A stretch of DNA of 59,223 bases from Rikenellaceae bacterium (GCA_015059805.1 SUZO01000011.1:1-59223), one strand, 5' to 3'. Positions 42,503-50,842 are shown, counted from the first letter of the stretch. Notes: a model not told the origin generated them from the letters alone. A program made the numbers and translations.

Positions 42503-43831
42503 ATGAGTAATAAAAAATATATGACTCCAGAGGTTGGTCGTGGTTGTGCTTTTGGCTATGATGAGCAGGGAGAGGTGACAGCTCAGATGGCGGAGGGTTG
42601 CTTTAAACTTCACGAAACACCTTGGCTGGCGGAGTATCCAGACCATGAGCAGTGCGATATCTTTGAGGTTAGATTTAAGAATACCCGCCGCTCGTTCTAT
42701 CAGAATGTCAATAATCTTGACCTTCAGGTGGGCGATATTGTCGCTGTTGAGGCGTCGCCAGGACACGATATAGGAATTATCTCGCTTACGGGTGATATGG
42801 TTGCCAAGCAGATGCGCCGCGTGGGTTTCAATCCGTTCAATGGCGAGTTTAAGAAGATTTACCGCAAGGCAAAGCCGTACGATATTGAGCGTTGGCAGGA
42901 GGCTATAGCTTTAGAGCACGAGACGATGATTCGCTCGCGCCAGATTGCTGCCGAGATGGGTCTGGATATGAAGATTGGCGATGTGGAGTATCAGGGAGAT
43001 AAGATTAAGGCTATCTTCTACTATATTGCCGATGGTCGTGTAGACTTCCGCGAACTCATTAAGGTGTTTGCGGAGCAGTTCCATATCCGCATTGAGATGA
43101 AGCAGATTGGCGCTCGTCAGGAGGCTGGTCGTATTGGCGGTATTGGTGCTTGTGGTCGTGAGCTGTGTTGTGCTTCGTGGATTTCGAGCTTCTCGTCAGT
43201 TACAACTGGTGCTGCGCGTGTGCAGGATTTGTCACTCAACCCGCTTAAGCTCGCTGGTCAATGCTCTAAACTCAAGTGCTGCCTGATGTATGAGTATGAC
43301 CTCTATATGGACGCTCGTAAGGCTATACCTCGCATTAAGGAGCCACTGCAGGCTATTGATGGAGAGTACTTCTTAGTCAAGACCGACATTCTTGCCAAGA
43401 CAATGACCTTTAGCAGTAGCAAGGAGATGATGTCAAATGTCGTTACTATTCCTGTTTGGCGTGTGCGCGAGATTTTGGCTGCAAATCGCAATGGCGAGAA
43501 GGTTGAGAGCATTGCAGGAGATAGCGCACCAACAAAGAGTGACGAGCCAACATATCGCACTGAGGAGGATAGCATCACCCGCTTTGATAAGTCTAAGAAG
43601 CGTAAGAAAAAGCGTAATAATAAGCCTCAGAGCCGCGAGGAGGTAGCTCCTCAGGACAATAAGGAGGTGCAGGCGGAGAGCGAAGCTCCGCAGGCAGATG
43701 CCCAGCAGGGTGGTCAAGCAGCAGACCGTCGTCAGCACCATCGTGGACGAAATAACCGCTCCAGGGGTAATCGTCGCCCTCATGGCGGTGAGAAGGGTCA
43801 GCAGGAGCATAAATCGGAGACAAAGGAGTAG
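42503..43831 (+). CDS. RicT/YaaT-like PSP1 domain protein
   Basis: 442 residues. The PSP1 core (~45-290) includes MKQIGARQEAGRIGGIGACG, CGRELCCASW and CSKLKCCLMYEY, whose cysteines bind an iron-sulfur cluster in Bacillus RicT, part of the RicAFT complex that affects RNase Y. Residues ~345-442 are a disordered, very basic Arg/Lys/Asn/Gln tail (KKRKKKRNNKPQ; RRQHHRGRNNRSRGNRR), which suggests RNA binding; this tail is not part of the core family. It is followed by gldH in the usual Bacteroidetes order. Confidence 0.85.
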   Translation: MSNKKYMTPEVGRGCAFGYDEQGEVTAQMAEGCFKLHETPWLAEYPDHEQCDIFEVRFKNTRRSFYQNVNNLDLQVGDIVAVEASPGHDIGIISLTGDMVAKQMRRVGFNPFNGEFKKIYRKAKPYDIERWQEAIALEHETMIRSRQIAAEMGLDMKIGDVEYQGDKIKAIFYYIADGRVDFRELIKVFAEQFHIRIEMKQIGARQEAGRIGGIGACGRELCCASWISSFSSVTTGAARVQDLSLNPLKLAGQCSKLKCCLMYEYDLYMDARKAIPRIKEPLQAIDGEYFLVKTDILAKTMTFSSSKEMMSNVVTIPVWRVREILAANRNGEKVESIAGDSAPTKSDEPTYRTEEDSITRFDKSKKRKKKRNNKPQSREEVAPQDNKEVQAESEAPQADAQQGGQAADRRQHHRGRNNRSRGNRRPHGGEKGQQEHKSETKE

Positions 43832-43833
43832 TT

Positions 43834-44256
43834 ATGCGACTGTTGATAGCCCTATTTGCGCTCTGTATAGTGGTGTCGTGTGGTGGCAGAGAGTCATATA
43901 TTGACATGCAGCCAGTAGATGCGTATAACTGGCATAAGCCAGTGAGTATTATCTATGATAATAGCGACACCGTTAGCATGCGCAGTATAGCTATTGCGTT
44001 GCGTTATAATGAGAGCTTTAAGAGCGACACGCTTACAGTCAAGGTGCAGACCTCGCTACCAGCTGCTTTTCAGTATAGCGAGAGTATACTTTTGCGCCTA
44101 CGTAGGGAGTATAAGGCGACAGCTATGACCGCCTCGGAGTGTGTAGGCTATAGAGACAACTGCCTGCTCAGTGAGCGTGGATGTTATATTTTTACAATAA
44201 CCCCTTGTCGCAATGTTAGTGGCATTGAGGCTGTGGGTATAGAGATTGCAGAGTAG
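43834..44256 (+). CDS. gldH: GldH-type lipoprotein
   Basis: 140 residues with lipobox VVSC (Cys16). Position after the PSP1 gene and phrases such as AYNWHKPVSIIYDNSDT and IALRYNESFKSDTLTV match GldH lipoproteins. In Flavobacterium GldH is needed for gliding; in non-gliding Bacteroidales its role is unclear and may relate to the type IX system. Two-base gap to the preceding gene; trmB starts directly after its stop. Confidence 0.75.
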   Translation: MRLLIALFALCIVVSCGGRESYIDMQPVDAYNWHKPVSIIYDNSDTVSMRSIAIALRYNESFKSDTLTVKVQTSLPAAFQYSESILLRLRREYKATAMTASECVGYRDNCLLSERGCYIFTITPCRNVSGIEAVGIEIAE

Positions 44257-45003
44257 ATGGGAAAGGATAAACTGAAGAGATTTGCAGAGAATAAGACCTT
44301 TGCATGCTTTGTAGAGCCAGAGTTTGAGCAGATGTTCCGCACAGAGCATCCACTTAAGGGGCGCTGGCACGCAGACTTTTTTCACAATGATAACCCAATA
44401 GTCCTTGAGCTTGGGTGCGGAAAGGGTGAGTACACAGTAGCGCTAGCCGAGCGAAATCCAGATAAAAACTTTATCGGCGTAGATATTAAGGGTGCGCGAA
44501 TGTGGCGTGGTGCAAAGACGGCGACGGAGAACGGCATGACCAATGTGGGCTTTCTGCGTGCTCGCATTGAGTTTATCACTTCGCTATTTGCCCCAGGTGA
44601 GGTCTCTGAAATCTGGATTACCTTCCCCGACCCGCAACTCAAGAGTCGCAGAGCTAAAAAGCGCCTTACCTCGCCAATATTTTTAGAGTACTACGCACAG
44701 CTGCTCTCTACTGACGGCTGGATAAACCTCAAGACAGATTCACAACACCTATATAATTATACTCAAGCGGTAATTTCGCAATTTGACCTGCAGTGCGAGG
44801 TGGCAAATAACGATATCTATGGTAGTGGTTATGCAGACGAGGTGCTCTCAGTCAAGACCGCTTATGAGACTGTCTACCTTCAGCGTGGGCTGCCGATAAC
44901 ATATACTCGCTTTAGCTTAGAGGGTAAGAGTCACTTCCCAATGTTCGACTGGGAGGGTGATGATGTGCTTGAAAAAGATAGCGAAGAGGCAAGAAAACAT
45001 TAA
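44257..45003 (+). CDS. trmB: tRNA (guanine46-N7)-methyltransferase
   Basis: 248 residues; methylates G46 of tRNA. The AdoMet motif LELGCGKGEYTVALAE (~50-65), GVDIKGARMWRGAK and the family signature FPDPQLKSRRAKKRL (~127-141) are intact, as is LKTDSQHLYNY. The DxxxxY(F)xT tail phrase is seen in GLPITYTRF. Followed by a weak hairpin with T-run (45024-45060). Confidence 0.92.
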   Translation: MGKDKLKRFAENKTFACFVEPEFEQMFRTEHPLKGRWHADFFHNDNPIVLELGCGKGEYTVALAERNPDKNFIGVDIKGARMWRGAKTATENGMTNVGFLRARIEFITSLFAPGEVSEIWITFPDPQLKSRRAKKRLTSPIFLEYYAQLLSTDGWINLKTDSQHLYNYTQAVISQFDLQCEVANNDIYGSGYADEVLSVKTAYETVYLQRGLPITYTRFSLEGKSHFPMFDWEGDDVLEKDSEEARKH

Positions 45004-45023
45004 AAGAGAGATGAAAGATAGAT

Positions 45024-45060
45024 AAAAGGAAAGAAATTTATGTAAAAAACTTTCCCTTTT
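45024..45060 (+). terminator. Weak terminator after trmB
   Basis: AAAAGGAAAG and CTTTCCCTTTT are complementary apart from one extra base, with a 16-nt loop, followed by T-rich sequence. Confidence 0.5.
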
Positions 45061-45074
45061 CTCATTTTTTGTTG

Positions 45075-45082
45075 TACTTTTG
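45075..45082 (+). promoter_or_regulatory. -7 box of the araD operon
   Basis: TACTTTTG, 16 nt before ATG 45099. An upstream in-frame start at 45069 would precede this box and is therefore rejected. Confidence 0.65.
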
Positions 45083-45098
45083 CAAAAAAATAGAAAGT

Positions 45099-45791
45099 AT
45101 GTTAGAAGAACTGAAAAAAGAGGTCTATCAGGCAAACCTTGACCTCGTGCGTCACGGTCTGGTGATTCTCACTTGGGGAAATGTGTCGGCTATTGACCGT
45201 AAGACAAATCTGGTTGTTATTAAGCCAAGTGGTGTGAGCTATGAGAGCATGAAGGTTGAGGATATGGTGGTTGTGGATCTTGATGGTAATGTTGTTGATG
45301 GAACACTACGCCCTTCGTCAGATACTCCAACGCATCTTGCTATCTACAAGGCTTTTGCAGAGGTGGGCGCTGTAGTACATACCCACTCAACCTACGCTAC
45401 AGCATGGGCACAGGCGTGTCTGTCTATTCCAAACCTTGGAACAACGCACAGCGATACCTTCCACCATGCCGTTCCTTGCACTGCTGAGATGAGTACAGAG
45501 CAGATTTCGCGTGCATACGAGGCGGAGACGGGAACAGTGATTGCCGAGGCATTTGAGGGTATGAACCCTATGCATACTCCAGCAGTTCTTGTGGCTCACC
45601 ATGGACCTTTTACTTGGGGCAAGAGTGCAAAGGAGGCTGTTCAGAATGCCGTTATTCTTGAGGAGGTGGCTCGCATGACCTCTATCACAGTGGCGCTAAA
45701 TCCGACAGTTCAGATGAATGAGGATTTGGTAGAGAAGCACTACAACCGCAAGCATGGTGCAAATGCATATTACGGACAAATCAAAAAATAA
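45099..45791 (+). CDS. araD: L-ribulose-5-phosphate 4-epimerase (AraD family)
   Basis: 230 residues; class II aldolase-fold zinc enzyme that interconverts L-ribulose-5-P and D-xylulose-5-P. LTWGNVSAIDRKTNLVVIKPSG (split: LTWGNVSAIDR, VIKPSGV) is the N-terminal signature; zinc ligands are in VVHTHSTYATAWAQ (~84-97) and VAHHGPFTWG. The family also includes UlaF and SgbE, so the substrate may be another pentulose phosphate. Co-transcribed with the dehydrogenase 9 nt downstream. Confidence 0.88.
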   Translation: MLEELKKEVYQANLDLVRHGLVILTWGNVSAIDRKTNLVVIKPSGVSYESMKVEDMVVVDLDGNVVDGTLRPSSDTPTHLAIYKAFAEVGAVVHTHSTYATAWAQACLSIPNLGTTHSDTFHHAVPCTAEMSTEQISRAYEAETGTVIAEAFEGMNPMHTPAVLVAHHGPFTWGKSAKEAVQNAVILEEVARMTSITVALNPTVQMNEDLVEKHYNRKHGANAYYGQIKK

Positions 45792-45800
45792 TATACGACT

Positions 45801-47144
45801 ATGAGCATGGAGAAAGTAGAGCGTGCCCTTGAGCGCACGACTGACACCAAGGACCTTATTATCGGTGCCGGTGTGGTATCTCGCACAGCCGAGATGTTTG
45901 CAAAGTTATTCCCTGGATGCAAGGCTATTATCGTTGCCGACCTCAATACTTGGGAGGTGGCTGGTAAGGCTGTCTACGCTTCACTTCTTGAGGCTGGCAT
46001 TGAGCAGGAGGAGCCATTTATCTATACCGATAAGGAGCTTTATGCAGAGTGGAAGCATGTAGAGTCACTCAAGGCTCGCCTTGAGAAAACAGAGGCTATC
46101 GCTATTGCTGTTGGCTCTGGTGTTATGAACGATACTACAAAGTATGTGTCACACCTTGTTGGTCGTAAGTATATGTGCGTAGGTACAGCAGCCTCTATGG
46201 ATGGTTATACAGCTTATGGTGCATCAATTACAAAGGATGGCAACAAGCAGACCTTTGACTGCCCAGCACCTTACGGCTTTGTTATGGACCCAGTTATCGC
46301 TGCTGCTGCTCCAAAGGAGCTCGCTGCCTCTGGCTATGCAGACCTTATTGCAAAGATTCCTGCTGCGGCAGATTGGATGCTTGCCGATGTTACTGGTAAT
46401 GAGAAGATTGACGAGTTTGCCCTTAACCTTGTTCAGGATGGTCTTCGTGAGTCACTCTCTGCACCTGCAGCTGTTCACGAGGGCGATTTGGAGATGACCG
46501 AGAAGCTTAGCGAGGGTCTTCTGATGAGCGGTTTTGCTATGCAGGCTATTCAGTCTTCACGCCCTGCTTCAGGTACAGAGCACCAGTTCTCACACTGCTG
46601 GGATATGGAGGATTTGTGCTATGAGGGTAAGCATGTATCTCATGGCTTTAAGGTAGGTATTGGTACACTCGCATCGACTGCATCGCTTGAGTTCCTCCTT
46701 GAGCAGGATATTGAGAACCTTGACGTTGAGGCTTGCGTTGCAGCTTGGAAGAGCTGGGAGGAGCAGGAGGCAGAGATTCGCGCTATCTTTGATGGTATGC
46801 CAGGTCACACTGCTCGCGGCCTGAAGGAGACACGCGGCAAGTATGTCGATAAGGAGGGTCTGCGTGCTCAGCTTGAGGCTCTGAAGGCTGCATGGCCAAC
46901 TCTCAAGACTCAGATTGCTGAGCAGATTATCCCATTTGCTCAGGTGCGCGAGAATCTTCGCCTTGTAGGTGCTCCATACGAGCCAGAGCATATCGGTGTG
47001 AGCCGTGAGCGCTTCCGCAAGACATTCTCATATATCCCTTATATGCGTAGCCGATACACAAATATCGACGTTATCTACCGTCTTGGTCTGCTCCCTGCAT
47101 TGCTTGAGAAGCTCTTCGGCAAGGGTGGAGTTTGGGAGTGCTAA
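45801..47144 (+). CDS. araM: sn-glycerol-1-phosphate dehydrogenase (AraM/EgsA type)
   Basis: 447 residues of the iron-containing-alcohol-dehydrogenase-like superfamily. VGSGVMNDTTKYVSHL (~98-113) binds NAD(P); VGTAASMDGYTAYGA (~122-136) and metal ligands in GTEHQFSHCWD (~261-271) and KHVSHGFKVGIGT (~282-294) are those of G1P dehydrogenases. The C-terminal ~120 residues are longer than in B. subtilis AraM, as is usual for Bacteroidetes members. It makes or uses glycerol-1-phosphate, the enantiomer of the GpsA product. Lies between araD and an organophosphate antiporter, which suggests catabolism of an imported phosphorylated compound. Confidence 0.88.
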   Translation: MSMEKVERALERTTDTKDLIIGAGVVSRTAEMFAKLFPGCKAIIVADLNTWEVAGKAVYASLLEAGIEQEEPFIYTDKELYAEWKHVESLKARLEKTEAIAIAVGSGVMNDTTKYVSHLVGRKYMCVGTAASMDGYTAYGASITKDGNKQTFDCPAPYGFVMDPVIAAAAPKELAASGYADLIAKIPAAADWMLADVTGNEKIDEFALNLVQDGLRESLSAPAAVHEGDLEMTEKLSEGLLMSGFAMQAIQSSRPASGTEHQFSHCWDMEDLCYEGKHVSHGFKVGIGTLASTASLEFLLEQDIENLDVEACVAAWKSWEEQEAEIRAIFDGMPGHTARGLKETRGKYVDKEGLRAQLEALKAAWPTLKTQIAEQIIPFAQVRENLRLVGAPYEPEHIGVSRERFRKTFSYIPYMRSRYTNIDVIYRLGLLPALLEKLFGKGGVWEC

Positions 47145-47169
47145 CCAGTCCTGCTTGTAACGATATTTA

Positions 47170-47194
47170 GGGTGGGTGCCGTGAGACACCCACT
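47170..47194 (+). promoter_or_regulatory. Intergenic hairpin between araM and the antiporter gene
   Basis: GGGTGGGTG and CACCCACTC pair with one mismatch around a 7-nt loop. No T-tract follows, so it may be an mRNA-stability or attenuation structure rather than a terminator. No promoter box is seen before 47239. Confidence 0.5.
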
Positions 47195-47238
47195 CTTCGT
47201 AAAAAACCTAAACCTAAAAATTTATAGAACATACTATA

Positions 47239-48684
47239 ATGAACAACACTACAACTCGCTCGTTTAACAACTGGCAGGTGCGCACTATCATCTACACGAT
47301 GGTGGGTTATGCCCTGTTTTACTTTGTTCGTAAGAACTTCTCCATTGCAATGCCTGGTCTTACGGCTGAATTCGGTATCTCAAAGGTATCGTTAGGTCTG
47401 TTTCTTACCCTGCATGGCATTATCTATGGACTCTCTCGCTTTGTAAATGGTATTATCGCTGACCGTGGTAGCGCTAAGGTCGTTGCATCTGTGGGTCTAA
47501 TGCTCTGCGCCGTTGCTAATATTATCTTCGGCGTGAGCGACTTTGTGGCAAACTGGATTGTTGTCCTTGCCGCTAAGATGGGTACTACACTTACCTTCTC
47601 TACTGTACTTGTCTATTGTATGGGTATTATCTGGGTGATAAATGGCTATCTGCAGGGTATGGGCATACCTCCATTTACTAAAATTATGACCCATTGGATT
47701 CACCCAGATGAACTTGCAACAAAGATGTCTGTCTGGAATATGTCGCACTCTATCGGCGCTGGTCTTGTCTTTGGTCTGTGCGGCTGGGTTATTATGCCAC
47801 ACTTAGGTCTTGATATGAGCGCAAATGCGGAGGTCGTTCAGACTATTACAGCAAACCTCGGCGCAAACGCTTCGTATGAGGATGTGCTCAATTTCTCACA
47901 GCACTTTGGCGCTTGGCGACTCTGTTTCCTTATCCCTGCAGCATTTGCATTGCTCGGCTCTCTGGGTATCTTTACACTTGTTAAGAACTCCCCATCAGAG
48001 GTGGGTCTACCAGAGGTAGTTCAGAAGAAGAGCGCAACAGTGCAGACCGCGGAGGAGAAGGCAGAATATAACGCCTTTGTGCGCCGTAAGGTCTTTGGTA
48101 ACCGCCTTATCTGGACGCTGGGTCTTGCAAACTTCTTTGTCTATGTTGTACGCTTTGCAGCCCTCGACTGGGGTCCAACAATGCTCACAGAGTCTAAGGG
48201 ACTCTCGTTAGCTATGGCAACAACACTCTGTATCGTCTTTGAGTTTATCGGTGGTAATATCGGCATGGTCTTCTGGGGCTGGCTGACAGATAAGTTCTTT
48301 AATAGCAAGGCTCACCGCACCTGCGTGCTCTGTATGGTCGGCGCAGCTGTTACAGTGGCTGTTTTCTGGGCAATCCCTGAGGGTAGCGCTTGGTGGATTC
48401 AGATTCTACCATTTACCCTCCTTGGCTTCTTTGTCTACGGTCCACAGGCTCTGCTCGGTATCTCAGCAGCTAACCAGGCTACAAACCGCGCTGCCGCTAC
48501 CGCAAACGGTATCCTCGGCATCTTCGGCTACGCCTCTACCCTTATCTCTGGCGTAGGCTTCGGTTATGTCGCTCAGCACTACGGCTGGAATGGCGCTTAC
48601 CTTACAATCCTTATCATGGCTATCCTGGGCGCGATTACGTTGATGACGATGTGGGGGGCTAAAGCTAACGGCTACGAAGAGTAA
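47239..48684 (+). CDS. Organophosphate:phosphate antiporter (MFS, GlpT/UhpT family)
   Basis: 481 residues, about twelve TM helices. YALFYFVRKNFSIAMPGL (~25-42) is the N-terminal OPA-family phrase; NGYLQGMGIPPFTKIMTHW (~137-155) is the family signature; LGFFVYGPQALLGISAANQA is conserved in GlpT/UhpC. It exchanges a phosphorylated sugar or glycerol phosphate for phosphate across the inner membrane. The context (araD, araM) favours glycerol-1-P, G3P or a pentose phosphate, but the substrate cannot be read from sequence. Its stop codon adjoins nested-hairpin copy B. Confidence 0.88.
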   Translation: MNNTTTRSFNNWQVRTIIYTMVGYALFYFVRKNFSIAMPGLTAEFGISKVSLGLFLTLHGIIYGLSRFVNGIIADRGSAKVVASVGLMLCAVANIIFGVSDFVANWIVVLAAKMGTTLTFSTVLVYCMGIIWVINGYLQGMGIPPFTKIMTHWIHPDELATKMSVWNMSHSIGAGLVFGLCGWVIMPHLGLDMSANAEVVQTITANLGANASYEDVLNFSQHFGAWRLCFLIPAAFALLGSLGIFTLVKNSPSEVGLPEVVQKKSATVQTAEEKAEYNAFVRRKVFGNRLIWTLGLANFFVYVVRFAALDWGPTMLTESKGLSLAMATTLCIVFEFIGGNIGMVFWGWLTDKFFNSKAHRTCVLCMVGAAVTVAVFWAIPEGSAWWIQILPFTLLGFFVYGPQALLGISAANQATNRAAATANGILGIFGYASTLISGVGFGYVAQHYGWNGAYLTILIMAILGAITLMTMWGAKANGYEE

Positions 48685-48811
48685 TTTTGTCGTCAAAACG
48701 CGGATACCTACTTCCGCTAACAAAAATCCCAGCAATGGCTGTACGTTAAGTACTATCCATCGCTGGGATTTTTGCCGAGCGTTGTATCTACCGCGTTTTG
48801 ACGACAAAATT
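48683..48811. repeat. Nested-hairpin element, copy B
   Basis: Outer arms 48683-48703 and 48791-48811 are perfectly complementary over 21 bp. The inner stem is AAAAATCCCAGC / GCTGGGATTTTT (48722-48733 with 48762-48773). The segments CCGCTAAC, CTGTAC-N5-GTACTATCC and GCCGAGCGT are as in the other copies. The outer arm begins with the final bases of the antiporter stop codon. Confidence 0.88.
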
Positions 48812-48836
48812 GACCATTAGCTGTTAGCCATTAGCC

Positions 48837-48956
48837 GTTGGCTCGCCTCTGGCGACCCTTCACCGCTCCGCCTCGGCAATTCAAACAAGTTTGATTGCTC
48901 TCGGCTCAATCGCGGCGTTAGCTTTTTAGCGGTGTCGGCTTTGCCGACAGTAGTGA
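48837..48956. repeat. Intergenic repeat family R3, copy 2
   Basis: The same order of phrases as at 3223-3358 (ACCGCTCCGCCTCGGC, CTCGGCTCAATCGCGGCG, GCGGTGTCGGCTTTGCCG), ending 12 bases before the tspO stop codon on the opposite strand. A GGCTAATAGCC-type palindrome run links it to copy B. Confidence 0.75.
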
Positions 48957-48968
48957 AATCAGGAGTCG

Positions 48969-49442
48969 CTACGGCAGTAGTTTTGCGGGGTTATGTAGGT
49001 AGATATATCCCGTGAGGTAGGTGGCAAAGAGTAGCCAGAGCATGTATGGCACAAAGAGCCATGCGGCGAGTCTGTTTTGCCCAAAGGCGTAGACGGTGTA
49101 GGTAAAGACCAGCACGTCAAGTATCAGAATTACAATAAGTCCGAACAGTGGTGAGCGTAGTGCAAAAAAGGCGACGCTCCAGATAAAATTTACCAAAAGC
49201 TGTAGTAACCAGAGCCTTACAAGTGACATGTCACCTTGTGAGATCATTGCGCCAATGCTTATACCCATAAGGATATAGAGGAGAGTCCAAGCTATCGGAA
49301 AGGCTATGGCGGGCGGTGTTAGTGGCGATTTTGTGAGTGTGGGATACCACTCGCTCATAGATGGGGCTTGAATATACGACCCTAATGCACCGATTGCTAA
49401 GGCGAGAACTATGGGGAGCGTGTAGGCGAGAAACTTTTTCAT
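48969..49442 (-). CDS. tspO: TspO/MBR family membrane protein
   Basis: 157 residues with five TM helices. WYPTLTKSPLTPPAIAFPIA followed by WTLLYILMGIS is the TspO signature, and NFIWSVAFFALRSPLFGLI is also conserved. TspO proteins bind porphyrins and are linked to tetrapyrrole and stress responses. ATG 49442 is preferred over upstream in-frame starts. This is the only convincing gene on the minus strand of the window, divergent from the patatin gene and flanked downstream by repeats. Confidence 0.92.
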   Translation of the reverse strand: MKKFLAYTLPIVLALAIGALGSYIQAPSMSEWYPTLTKSPLTPPAIAFPIAWTLLYILMGISIGAMISQGDMSLVRLWLLQLLVNFIWSVAFFALRSPLFGLIVILILDVLVFTYTVYAFGQNRLAAWLFVPYMLWLLFATYLTGYIYLHNPAKLLP

Positions 49443-49512
49443 AATCTGACTTTTTTGCATATTCTTGTGCAAAAAGAGTGCCCCGAAGGTTTGCTGTTCG
49501 GTATAAAATTGC

Positions 49513-49520
49513 TAACTTTG
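49513..49520 (+). promoter_or_regulatory. -7 box of the patatin gene
   Basis: TAACTTTG, 20 nt before ATG 49541. Confidence 0.65.
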
Positions 49521-49540
49521 GGAATCTAAATCTGTCTTGT

Positions 49541-50527
49541 ATGAAAAAGGATGTTGCACTGGTGCTCTCCAGTGGTGGTCCGAGGGGACTTGCCTATATA
49601 GGTGCTATAGAGGAGCTGCTTGATCGTGGATATGGCATTCACTCCGTTGCTGGCTCGTCTATGGGCTCGCTTGTGGGTGGTGTCTATGCGGCGGGAAAGC
49701 TGGCGGAGTTTAAGCAGTGGCTCGCAGAGCTTGATGGCTGGTCTGTATTCTCGCTTATGGATCTGTCGGTGAGTAAAAACCACTTTGTTAAGGGCGATAA
49801 GATTATGGAGGCAATCAAGGAGATTGTCCCAGATGTGGATATAGAGTCTCTGCCAATACCATACACCGCTGTGGCTACAGACCTCTGCACGGGCGAGGAG
49901 GTGGTCTTTCGCACTGGTAAGCTCTTTGATGCTATCCGCGCCTCTATCTCTATTCCGTCGCTCTTCCGCCCCGTTAAGCACGGTATGAGTCTGCTTATTG
50001 ATGGCTGCATGGTGAACTGCCTGCCTCTTGAGCATGTGGCGCGTAAGGATGGGGATATGCTTGTGGCTTTTGATACTAATTATATGGATGTCGAGGAGAT
50101 TCGTGCCGATATGGTGCGCGAGCAGGTTGAGCATGCTGCTAAGGAGGCATTTTACCAGCTCTCACGCGAGCAGGCAGATGATATTATCACCGACTTCCGC
50201 AATGACGATACCAGTGGGGTAATTTCGCGCCTACGCCATGCAGGTAGTAGGGCGGTGGAGCTTATAAGCCGCATCCGCGACTTCCGCGCAGCTGCAGAGT
50301 CTCACGTAGATAGCGACTATGGCGATACCTATATGAGCATCATCAACCGCTCCTTTAGCATCGTAAACCACCGCCAAACCCAAGCCAAAATAGCCCAATA
50401 TCCACCCGATCTCCTTGTCCGTATGTCCTTTGATGCCTATGGCGATATTGCCCACTACGCCAAGGTTACTGAGATTTCGGAGATTGGGCGTGAACTGATG
50501 GCAAAGGCATTAGACTCTTTGTCGTGA
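49541..50527 (+). CDS. Patatin-like phospholipase
   Basis: 328 residues without signal peptide. LVLSSGGPRGLAYIGAIEEL (~7-26) forms the oxyanion loop, GSSMGS (38-43) holds the nucleophile Ser40, and the catalytic Asp is in LIDGCMVNCLPLEH (~152-165), with DGC for the usual DGG. Family members hydrolyse acyl esters of phospholipids; RssA-like bacterial members are cytosolic. The last codons and stop (TTG TCG TGA) lie inside the outer stem of nested-hairpin copy C, so the C-terminus is encoded by the element. Confidence 0.9.
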   Translation: MKKDVALVLSSGGPRGLAYIGAIEELLDRGYGIHSVAGSSMGSLVGGVYAAGKLAEFKQWLAELDGWSVFSLMDLSVSKNHFVKGDKIMEAIKEIVPDVDIESLPIPYTAVATDLCTGEEVVFRTGKLFDAIRASISIPSLFRPVKHGMSLLIDGCMVNCLPLEHVARKDGDMLVAFDTNYMDVEEIRADMVREQVEHAAKEAFYQLSREQADDIITDFRNDDTSGVISRLRHAGSRAVELISRIRDFRAAAESHVDSDYGDTYMSIINRSFSIVNHRQTQAKIAQYPPDLLVRMSFDAYGDIAHYAKVTEISEIGRELMAKALDSLS

Positions 50528-50642
50528 AAATGGCGTATTTACTTCCGCTAACGCCAAATGCCTGCTGGTCTGTACTACTGGGTACTATCCTGCGCAGGCA
50601 TTTGTCGCCGAGCGTTGTAAATCCACCATTTTGACGACAAAA
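50518..50642. repeat. Nested-hairpin element, copy C
   Basis: Outer arms 50518-50533 and 50626-50642 (one mismatch), inner stem AAATGCCTGC / GCAGGCATTT (50556-50565 with 50594-50603), with CCGCTAAC, CTGTAC-N6-GTACTATCC and GCCGAGCGT conserved. It contains the end of the patatin coding sequence. Confidence 0.88.
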
Positions 50643-50734
50643 TTGACCATTAGCTGTTAGCCATTAGCCATTAGCTTTTTAGCGGTGTCGGCTTTGACGA
50701 CAAAAGTGGCGCTCTGATATAGTGGCGTGTGATA

Positions 50735-50842
50735 AATGACATTTAATAACAAGGGCTTTCAGCCCTCAATGACATAGAATAGCGCGCTCTGCGCGTATTA
50801 AGGGCGTTAGCCCGCTGTCATTCATTGTCATTTACTGTTATT
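50735..50842. repeat. REP-like palindromic unit (family R4), fourth copy
   Basis: The same layout as the units at 3371-3868: AATGACATTTAAT, GGGCTTTCAGCCC, GCGCGCTCTGCGCG-like segment, GGGCGTTAGCCC, then TGTCATT repeats. Preceded by an R3 fragment and followed by the pyrimidine-rich CTCTGTTCTGCG phrase. Confidence 0.8.

Noticed and set aside
42404..42766. Minus-strand ORF across the MATE/ricT junction
   Set aside because: It is antisense to the -7 box and the start of ricT and shows no coding signature.
48683..48811. Ordinary intrinsic terminator
   Set aside because: The stems are much longer and nested, the loops are conserved and no T-tract follows the outer arm; the element family needs another explanation.
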